From Guptibacillus algicola (GTDB taxonomy: Bacteria; Bacillota; Bacilli; Bacillales; Guptibacillaceae): 64,000 nucleotides of DNA. The notes beneath the pieces were generated by a model that saw only the letters and a list, made by a program, of their open reading frames with translations, was not told where the DNA came from and did no database searches. Shown piece after piece: positions 58,603 through 64,000 of the stretch (the stretch's first letter is position 1; every line of letters starts with the position of its first letter). The stretch spans positions 186,001 through 250,000 of the forward strand of contig NZ_JAIVAF010000001.1 in NCBI RefSeq assembly GCF_020171805.1. The letters are read 5' to 3'. The position numbers and the translations under genes were made by a program.

Positions 58603-59581
58603 AACTCTCTCCTAACCGTTGTGTATATAGAATGTTCTCTTGCTGCTTTTTTCTGGCTATAACTCCTTCAGATTCGAGGTAGTCTAATTGACCGATCGTT
58701 TCAGAAAGCGTTAATCCAATCTCCTTCTTATAAATACCTGGAAACAGCTTCTGACAAACCTCAAAAGCGGTCATCGGCTCTTCCTTAATCATCATAGCCA
58801 CCTTTTTCGCTCGTGCTTCCTGCTGAATCAGACGTTCTTTTATTAAGTCTTCAATGTTATCGATAGGCTCGCCGTGACCTGTGTATACGAATGAAGGCTT
58901 TATCTCCAACGTTTTCTTATATGAGTCTCTTTGTTGCAACAGAGGTCTTGGGCGGTCAGCACCTTTTACATATGGAGGCTCTAAAATAGGATTTGAAGAA
59001 ATGTTTTTAATGAGGTGATCTCCAGCAATCATGATTCCCGAGCTCTCGTGGTAGAGAGAGATATGGCTTTGCGCATGACCTGGTGTTTCGATAACCGTCC
59101 ATCCCGAGCAACCAGGAACTGCATCACCATCCAATAGGTGCACGTCACACGTCGTACGATCTGCAAAAGATAAATAGCCCTCTACATCATTCACATGCTT
59201 TAAGTATTCCTCAGGCACCCCTGCTTCAGAATAAATTATCTTCATAAAGGATTCGTGATCCTCTAAGAACGCGTCAGTCATTTCTAGCCAACGATCATTC
59301 TTCCAATGACCAAGTACTTTTTTACCTGCTTTGCTCATCTGCCCTGCGAGTCCCATATGATCAGGGTGATGATGAGTAAGAACGATCTGCTCAACATCTT
59401 CAAGAGACAGCCCATACTCACGCAACTGAGAAACGAGCGCTTCTTCCGCCTCCGCTGTACGTGGTCCAGTGTCCACCAGGGTGATCACTTCACCTTTAAT
59501 TAAGAAACAATTTACAGGCCCAACCTTAAACGGAGTTGGTACTGTGATTGGAAGTAGTTTGTTTGCCATCGTAACCGTCAT
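58583..59581 (-). CDS. Metallo-beta-lactamase fold hydrolase (YqjP-like)
   Basis: The 332-residue protein has the MBL metal motif THHHPDHMG (about 69-77), a further His in ETPGHAQSH, Asp in MIAGDHL and His in YTGHGEPI, so the dinuclear site is complete. A C-terminal winged-helix-like region follows. This is the glyoxalase-II-like group, probably a thioester or lactone hydrolase. Coupling to an SDR gene matches B. subtilis yqjP-yqjQ. Confidence 0.86.
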   Translation of the reverse strand: MTVTMANKLLPITVPTPFKVGPVNCFLIKGEVITLVDTGPRTAEAEEALVSQLREYGLSLEDVEQIVLTHHHPDHMGLAGQMSKAGKKVLGHWKNDRWLEMTDAFLEDHESFMKIIYSEAGVPEEYLKHVNDVEGYLSFADRTTCDVHLLDGDAVPGCSGWTVIETPGHAQSHISLYHESSGIMIAGDHLIKNISSNPILEPPYVKGADRPRPLLQQRDSYKKTLEIKPSFVYTGHGEPIDNIEDLIKERLIQQEARAKKVAMMIKEEPMTAFEVCQKLFPGIYKKEIGLTLSETIGQLDYLESEGVIARKKQQENILYTQRLGESYEEYEG

Positions 59582-59685
59582 AAATCCGCCACCTTTATTT
59601 TACTTTCTTCATTCCATTTTACTCCTCATTCCACCTTTTGTCATTATTCTAGAATAACACAGGTCAGAAAATTCAAATAAATATG

Positions 59686-59714
59686 TTGACAATTTTCCAG
59701 TGTCATTGCATACT
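59686..59714 (+). promoter_or_regulatory. Sigma-A promoter of the proI T-box transcript
   Basis: TTGACA (59686-59691) and CATACT (59709-59714) with a 17-bp spacer lie just upstream of the T-box leader. Confidence 0.65.
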
Positions 59715-59720
59715 ATGTAA

Positions 59721-59976
59721 AACTATAGATGAGATCCAGTTTAGCTTTGATTGGGATTAGTAGAAGCGGAGGCAATTTTCAGAGAGAGGAATTCACCGGC
59801 TGAAAGATTCCTTATTACTGCCAGCTTTGAACCTACCCATGAGCTCGCTGTGCAAACACAGCCGCTTCCCCCGTTAAAGGGATTTCAAGGGGATCTCTTT
59901 TGAGGTGCCAAATGAAGGTGGTACCACGGATAACGCCCATTCGTCCTTTACTATTAGGATGAGTGGGCGTTTTATA
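59721..59976 (+). ncRNA. T-box leader, proline specifier, upstream of proI
   Basis: Stem I elements are visible: AGTA near 59759, the distal GGAATTCACCGGCTGAAAG and partner ATTCC (59789-59811), and the specifier region GAACCTACCCATGAGC with codon CCT (59832-59834), a proline codon. The T-box sequence AAGGTGGTACCACGG spans 59915-59929. A terminator with arms ACGCCCAT-CGTCC / GGATGAGTGGGCGT and T run ends at about 59974. Uncharged tRNA-Pro should allow read-through into proI. Confidence 0.93.
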
Positions 59977-59991
59977 TGGAGGGTGAGTAGA

Positions 59992-60828
59992 ATGGATAAC
60001 GTTAACGTTGGGTTTCTCGGCGCTGGTTCCATGGCTGAATCTATGGTTGAAGGGATGATTGCACAATCATTTGTCTCACCAGAACATATTACACTTTTAA
60101 ACCGTATCAACAAACAGAGACTGAAAGAATTACAAACTAAGTACAGCGTGGAAATCACGACTAGCTATCAAGAAATCTCCTCTCAATCAGAGGTGATCAT
60201 ACTGGCTATGAAACCAAAAGATGCCGAAGAAGCGCTACTTAATTTGAAGCCCCATATTACGAAAGAGCATCTTATCATTTCCGTAATAGCGGGCATCTCC
60301 ACAACTTTTATTGAAGAATGTATTGAGTCAGAAACGCCAGTTGTTCGATCGATGCCAAACACATCTGCAGCAATCGGATTATCTGCGACAGCTATCACTA
60401 CTGGACGTTACACTCGTAACGATCAGTTAGCATTTGCAGAACGTCTATTCAGAACGATCGGTACAGTCGTTCATGTTCCTGAAGAGCAGTTAGACACAGT
60501 GACTGGATTATCTGGAAGCGGCCCTGCTTACTTTTATTATATGGTCGAATGTATGGAAAAAGCAGCAAACATGAACGGCCTGGATAAGGAGACCGCTCGT
60601 GAGTTAATCATTCAAACGATGACAGGTGCAGCCATGATGCTAAGCAAAACAAACCAATCACCTTCTCTACTTAGAGAAAAAGTCACAAGTCCAGGTGGCA
60701 CGACACAGGCCGGACTATCCATTCTAAAAGACTATAAGTTTGATGAAGCAGTCCTTGAAAGTATTACAGGTGCGAGAAGACGCTCAGAAGAACTGGGACA
60801 CCAACTCATTAAAGCAAGAAAAAACTAA
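59992..60828 (+). CDS. proI: Pyrroline-5-carboxylate reductase
   Basis: ProI reduces 1-pyrroline-5-carboxylate to proline, the last step of proline synthesis. The 278-residue protein (same length as B. subtilis ProI) has the NAD(P) motif GFLGAGSMAESMV (8-20) and the P5CR signature (VTSPGGTTQAGLSIL region near 235-249). Start: ATG after GGAGGG, 16 bp past the T-box terminator. T-box control points to the anabolic paralogue. Confidence 0.94.
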   Translation: MDNVNVGFLGAGSMAESMVEGMIAQSFVSPEHITLLNRINKQRLKELQTKYSVEITTSYQEISSQSEVIILAMKPKDAEEALLNLKPHITKEHLIISVIAGISTTFIEECIESETPVVRSMPNTSAAIGLSATAITTGRYTRNDQLAFAERLFRTIGTVVHVPEEQLDTVTGLSGSGPAYFYYMVECMEKAANMNGLDKETARELIIQTMTGAAMMLSKTNQSPSLLREKVTSPGGTTQAGLSILKDYKFDEAVLESITGARRRSEELGHQLIKARKN

Positions 60829-60869
60829 TACCATAGCTCTCACTTAACAGTAGTGAGGCTCACATAATT

Positions 60870-60883
60870 TGTAAACGCTTACA
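60870..60883. promoter_or_regulatory. Perfect-consensus CcpA (cre) site between convergent 3' ends
   Basis: TGTAAACGCTTACA satisfies every position of TGTAARCGNTTWCA. It lies 42 bp after proI and 23 bp after the stop of the minus-strand HPr-like gene, where no promoter is apparent. Confidence 0.55.
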
Positions 60884-60905
60884 ATAATCTATAAAAAAAA
60901 TTACG

Positions 60906-61169
60906 TTATACGGATCTTCTATGTGCAGTACTACAATGATTTCTTAATATCTCTAATGCTTCTTTACTATCCACACCACTCGCTATTATGGAAATCTTCC
61001 CACTATACCCTTTTAGAGCACTCATACTTAACAAGCTTTTCGCATTTAACTTTGTTCCTTCTTTTTCAACGAGGACATAGCTTGAAAGATTGTTTGCAGC
61101 CCTTACAAAGTCCATCAGAAATACCAATGTTACCTTCTCTGTTAAATAAACTGTTCGTTCACCACTCAC
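60906..61169 (-). CDS. HPr-like protein lacking the catalytic histidine
   Basis: The 87-residue protein aligns end to end with HPr. The Ser46 region is kept (LNAKSLLSMSALKG) as is the C-terminal helix (ASGVDSKEALEIL). At the active site, where HPr has GIHARPAT, this protein has VTLVFLMD: His15, Arg17 and Pro18 are all replaced. It cannot carry PTS phosphate on His15. Like Crh it keeps the serine that HPr kinase could phosphorylate, so a regulatory role with CcpA is possible (inference). Start GTG after AAAGGAGG. Confidence 0.75.
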   Translation of the reverse strand: MSGERTVYLTEKVTLVFLMDFVRAANNLSSYVLVEKEGTKLNAKSLLSMSALKGYSGKISIIASGVDSKEALEILRNHCSTAHRRSV

Positions 61170-61194
61170 AATACGACCTCCTTTACAGGGTTAA

Positions 61195-61208
61195 TACAAC
61201 CGTTTGCA
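61195..61208. promoter_or_regulatory. cre-like sequence upstream of the HPr-like gene
   Basis: On the minus strand TGCAAACGGTTGTA matches 11 of 14 cre positions and lies 26 bp before the start codon. The 264-bp stretch 61170-61433 otherwise holds only the tnrA promoter. Confidence 0.35.
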
Positions 61209-61336
61209 CAAATCTATTCTCGCACTACTTTTCTTATTCCACAACATTTATGGGACCTTTCCTGACACACTTCTCAAACCACAACATATGCTATGTTAGA
61301 TATTCTACCATTCTCCTAATCACGGTTGGTTACTTA

Positions 61337-61345
61337 TGCTATACT
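61337..61345 (+). promoter_or_regulatory. Extended -10 promoter of tnrA
   Basis: TGCTATACT is an extended -10 element 88 bp before the tnrA start. The -35 is poor. No TnrA box (TGTNA-N7-TNACA) was found nearby. Confidence 0.4.
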
Positions 61346-61433
61346 ATTAGGAGATTACAAGAATACACTTAAGATTTCATTAGTATATGTTGCAGGTGTT
61401 AATATATGAATTTGATTTTGGGAGTGAGTGAAC

Positions 61434-61742
61434 GTGTCTTATAAAGAAAAAAAAGTCCTGCCAATCGGATCAGTAAGTGAGCTTACCGGATTATCACTCC
61501 GTAAAATTCGGTACTACGAAGAAAGAGGCCTCATTCTACCAGAACGATCTGGGGGAGGTACGAGAAAGTTCTCCTTTAACGATGTAGAAAAGTTAATGGA
61601 TATTGCAAATCAGATTGAAGATGGCATGCAAACATATGAAATAAAGAAAATGTACAAAAAAGATAAGAAAAAAGATAAAGATAAAATCAGAGATGAAATG
61701 ATTCGCGGCCAGCTCAATGCTGCGTTTAAAATGAATAAATAA
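61434..61742 (+). CDS. tnrA: Nitrogen-responsive regulator TnrA
   Basis: TnrA is the MerR-family global regulator active under nitrogen limitation, controlled by feedback-inhibited glutamine synthetase. The 102-residue protein matches B. subtilis TnrA: SYKEKKV at the N-terminus, the winged helix IGSVSELTGLSLRKIRYYEE, GTRKFSFNDVEKLMDIA, and the C-terminal glutamine-synthetase-binding tail QLNAAFKMNK. That tail separates it from GlnR. Start: GTG with GGGAG 9 bases upstream; another GTG two codons earlier is too close to the SD. Confidence 0.9.
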   Translation: MSYKEKKVLPIGSVSELTGLSLRKIRYYEERGLILPERSGGGTRKFSFNDVEKLMDIANQIEDGMQTYEIKKMYKKDKKKDKDKIRDEMIRGQLNAAFKMNK

Positions 61743-61743
61743 C

Positions 61744-61778
61744 CAAAGGCAGACGAAATTTGTCTGCCTTTCGTTTGT
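61744..61778 (+). terminator. Terminator of tnrA
   Basis: A 10-bp stem (AAAGGCAGAC / GTCTGCCTTT) with loop GAAATTT is followed by CGTTTGTT. Confidence 0.82.
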
Positions 61779-61811
61779 TAAATCCCCAGCTCATCTTCTC
61801 TCACTACCGTA

Positions 61812-61925
61812 GTCGATGAATATCACTGCTTTCGCGGACGAACGCCCGAGCCTCCTCATAAAAACCATTCCGGGGTCTCGATCGCCCGTTATTCCGCAGG
61901 AGTCAGCGATATTCCCTCCTACTAA
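61812..61925. repeat. Degraded copy of a dispersed Bacillaceae intergenic repeat
   Basis: The segment contains CTTTCGCGGACGAACGCCC, GAGCCTCCTCAT, CGGGGTCTCGATCGCCCG and TTCCGCAGGAGTCAGCG in order. These blocks recall a GC-rich element of about 100-150 bp scattered between genes in many Bacillaceae (CTTTCCGCGGGCG ... GAGCCTCCTCGG ... GGGGTCTC ... CCGCAGGAGTC). It is GC-richer than its surroundings. The 317-bp stretch 61779-62095 has no credible gene. Confidence 0.55.
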
Positions 61926-62095
61926 ATGGTAAGGACTGCAGTACGACTCCCCTCTTACGAACAAATACTTAAATTCGTATATTTCAATAATCTGTTGAAA
62001 CATTTTAGACCAACAAGAGAGAGAAATCAGTTTAATTTATACATTGCAGGGTATACAAAGAGTGGATGAGAAACGTTTAGAAGGGAGATTTTATC

Positions 62096-62482
62096 ATGGG
62101 TTTTCACTATACTGTAGAGACAACTAAAACAATGGATAAAGCTGTTGAGGATTTGAGCGAATCATTAAAAGAAGAAAGTTTTGGTGTATTATGGGACTTT
62201 GATTTAACTGCAAAATTACAGGAAAAAGGGATGGACTTCAATACGCCTTATCGTGTATTAGAAGTTTGCAATCCTAAAGAAGCAGATCGTGTTTTAAAAG
62301 AAGATAAACTTGTTGGCTATTTTCTTCCATGTAAAATTGTAGTTTATGAGGATAAAGGGTTAACAAAGATCGGTATGCCAAGGCCTACAACGCTTCTAGA
62401 TTTAACAGGAGATGACCAACTCAAAGGTATCGGTCTCGATATTGAAGATCGATTGATCTCTTGTATTGAAAACAGCAGATAA
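62096..62482 (+). CDS. DUF302 domain protein
   Basis: The 128-residue protein has the DUF302 pattern: HYTVETTKTMDKAVEDLSESLKEESFGVLWDFDL, then YRVLEVCNPKEADRVLKED and LLPCKIVVYED-like (FLPCKIVVYEDKG), ending in a short helix. Structures of the family form dimers, with proposed sulfur-carrier or small-molecule roles, but no function is established. SD AAGGGAG precedes the ATG, and it ends at a perfect terminator. Confidence 0.85.
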   Translation: MGFHYTVETTKTMDKAVEDLSESLKEESFGVLWDFDLTAKLQEKGMDFNTPYRVLEVCNPKEADRVLKEDKLVGYFLPCKIVVYEDKGLTKIGMPRPTTLLDLTGDDQLKGIGLDIEDRLISCIENSR

Positions 62483-62496
62483 TTTAAGCTAGTGTT

Positions 62497-62533
62497 CAAA
62501 TGACTACCTAATCGATTAGGTAGTCATTTTTTG
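62497..62533 (+). terminator. Terminator of the DUF302 gene
   Basis: The run 62498-62529 is one uninterrupted 32-bp palindrome (arms AAATGACTACCTAATC and its complement) with further T downstream. Confidence 0.92.
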
Positions 62534-62609
62534 TAACATAACGATTAATCTTCACCCAAAATAAGGGTGAAAAAATATTCTTGAATAATAGTACACTGTA
62601 AGGTGACTT

Positions 62610-62945
62610 CTAATTGAAGTCATCTTTTACATCTGGCGTATATCGGTATTTATGTAAGTCTATCTTATTGTTCTTTATGAACGCGACTCCTTCTTCTTCT
62701 AAGGCCATCTTCTGAATAAAAACTCCCTCTTCTTCTTTTAACCCGATCTCCCCTTTCGCATTGATGACGCGATGCCAAGGTAAATTATGCTTCTTGCTCA
62801 TCGAATGAAGAATACGAACAACCTGCCTCGCACCTCGCGGACTTCCTGCAAGTTTCGCAATTTGACCGTATGTCATCACTCTTCCAGCTGGTATGTTTTT
62901 AATAATCTTCACAACGTCTTCTGTAAACCGCTCTATTGTACTCAC
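62610..62945 (-). CDS. Alkyltransferase-like protein (ATL), MGMT family
   Basis: The 111-residue protein has the DNA-binding core of O6-alkylguanine transferases (GRVMTYGQIAKLAGSPRGAR), but the active-site PCHR is PWHRV here, with Trp57 in place of the acceptor Cys. ATL proteins bind O6-alkylguanine without repairing it and recruit nucleotide excision repair. The GTG start at 62945 directly abuts the likely SD (AGAGG). Family alignment would put the first residue at the ATA codon (62934-62936), 9 bases from that SD, so the start is uncertain. Confidence 0.85.
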   Translation of the reverse strand: MSTIERFTEDVVKIIKNIPAGRVMTYGQIAKLAGSPRGARQVVRILHSMSKKHNLPWHRVINAKGEIGLKEEEGVFIQKMALEEEGVAFIKNNKIDLHKYRYTPDVKDDFN

Positions 62946-63087
62946 CCTCTATCAGACAATTACACATTTACCTTTTATCATAACAAATTACGTTATGCTT
63001 TTTCATCGCTCTTTTTTACACAGGTATAAAAACTTAGAGTTAACTAAAACTAAGACCTCACAAGCTATTGCAAAGGAGTTAACTTAA

Positions 63088-64000
63088 ATGAATAAACGTT
63101 TAATCGATTGGTCTACGTTTATAGGTGCATTATTCTTATTGCTAGTAGTTGTCGTTCCACTTGTTCTTTTTCCCGAAGCAGGAAAAGTCATTGTAGACAA
63201 AGCTAATACATTCATCACAACAAGATTCGGCGTACTCTATTTGTTAGTAGGACTCGGTATATTCTTCTTCCTCATCTATGTGGCTTTTAGTGAAAATGGT
63301 CGTGTTAGGCTAGGAGATGCAGACGAACGCCCTGAGTTTAACAATTTCTCCTGGGCAGGAATGCTGTTTTGCGCTGGGATCGGTTCTAGTATTCTCTACT
63401 GGGGAACGATTGAATGGGCTTATTATTACCAGGGGCCTCCATTTGGTCTTGAACCAGGCACAAAAGATGCTATTCTTTGGGCAAGTACATATGGCATCTT
63501 CCACTGGGGACCTATCGCATGGTCGATCTATACGTTACCAGCCTTGCCGATTGCTTATTTCTATTATGTAAGGAAAAAACCAGTCTTAAAAATTAGTGAA
63601 GCAACAAGACCTCTAATTGGAAAACTTGCTGACGGTCCCCTGGGGACAATCATTGATGTGTTATTTATGTTTGGTTTATTAGGTGGAGCAGGTACAACGC
63701 TCGCACTAGGTACCCCTATGATCGCAGAAGGTATCAATGTACTGACTGGTGTACCAGTTAATATGGTTCTAAAAACAGGGATTCTCGTTTTAGTAACATT
63801 GATCTTTGCTATTAGTGCTTATTCTGGTCTAAGAAAAGGAATCAAAGTACTTTCGGATTTGAACTTAATCCTTTCAATCTTTCTCCTTCTATTTGTTCTG
63901 ATATTTGGACCAACTCGTTTCATGGTTGAAACGGCTACGAACAGCATTGGACTCTTAATGGATAACTTTTTCCATATGAGTACCTGGACCGAGCCATACA
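63088..64000 (+). CDS. BCCT family transporter, N-terminal part (cut by window edge)
   Basis: 304 codons of a betaine/carnitine/choline-type carrier are visible from ATG (SD AAAGGAG). The first helices, CAGIGSSILYWGTIEWAYYY (about 91-110) and HWGPIAWSIYTLPALPIAYFYY match the family. The betaine-type GMGIG is changed to GIGSS and VSEP to TIEW, which resembles the CaiT/other-substrate branch, so a substrate other than glycine betaine is likely. The Trp-rich box and C-terminus are outside the window. Confidence 0.88.
   Translation, partial: MNKRLIDWSTFIGALFLLLVVVVPLVLFPEAGKVIVDKANTFITTRFGVLYLLVGLGIFFFLIYVAFSENGRVRLGDADERPEFNNFSWAGMLFCAGIGSSILYWGTIEWAYYYQGPPFGLEPGTKDAILWASTYGIFHWGPIAWSIYTLPALPIAYFYYVRKKPVLKISEATRPLIGKLADGPLGTIIDVLFMFGLLGGAGTTLALGTPMIAEGINVLTGVPVNMVLKTGILVLVTLIFAISAYSGLRKGIKVLSDLNLILSIFLLLFVLIFGPTRFMVETATNSIGLLMDNFFHMSTWTEPY

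Noticed and set aside
60923-61372. 149-codon plus-strand ORF downstream of proI
   Set aside because: It is antisense to the HPr-like gene, has no SD and the composition of a frame shadow. The minus-strand gene has a good SD and clear homology.
61791-62003. 70-codon minus-strand ORF
   Set aside because: It runs through the dispersed-repeat relic, has no SD of note, and its translation has no recognisable feature.

Overview
The window is chromosomal DNA of a low-GC, endospore-forming Firmicute of the family Bacillaceae. The left arm keeps the Bacillus subtilis order spoIIAB-spoIIAA-dacF-(pdp)-pupG-drm-xerD-yqzK-fur-spoIIM-yqxK-nudF-mciZ-yqkF. FabL, TnrA, PpaC and Crh-like genes also fit. Two BCCT carriers, an SLC13 carrier and an NhaC-family carrier hint at a salt-tolerant, marine or soda habitat (inference). 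I see no phage, transposase, CRISPR array, rRNA or tRNA.

1-11.9 kb, sporulation and housekeeping block. The 3' part of spoIIAB runs off the left edge. Promoter-like sequences for sigma-H (spoIIAA), sigma-F (dacF) and sigma-E (spoIIM) sit where B. subtilis has them. fur has a good sigma-A promoter with a PerR-type box. A 52-residue MciZ (FtsZ-inhibiting peptide) gene with a GTG start lies beside nudF.

11.9-15.6 kb, ketone-body and leucine catabolism. ScoA, ScoB and a thiolase are divergent from HMG-CoA lyase, which has a promoter with a CcpA-type site. Next come a tiny membrane protein and YqkB.

16.4-24.1 kb, an eight-gene operon: a YnjB-like binding lipoprotein, two permeases, an ATPase, a TVP38/TMEM64 membrane protein, a CDP-alcohol phosphatidyltransferase and two flavoprotein oxidoreductases. 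It parallels the poorly understood E. coli ydjXYZ-ynjABCDEF cluster and is my best candidate for an undescribed system.

24.3-47.9 kb, mixed accessory and metabolic genes: a duplicated His/Met-rich wall-anchored helical protein, GNAT enzymes, a methyltransferase with an apparent AUU start, a four-subunit haem-copper oxidase that looks like a quinol oxidase but keeps CuA, a FUSC membrane protein, a BCCT transporter, a sigma/anti-sigma pair, FabL, PpaC, a TrmB-MFS locus, an AbrB paralogue and an SLC13 carrier.

48.2-64 kb: a DUF4145 protein, an S-box (SAM riboswitch) controlled NhaC-type transporter, an SOS-regulated Y-family polymerase with YolD, a tandem duplicated M4 metalloprotease pair, SDR and MBL enzymes, proI under a proline T-box, an HPr-like protein without the catalytic histidine near CcpA sites, tnrA, a dispersed-repeat relic, a DUF302 protein, an alkyltransferase-like protein and a second BCCT transporter cut by the right edge.
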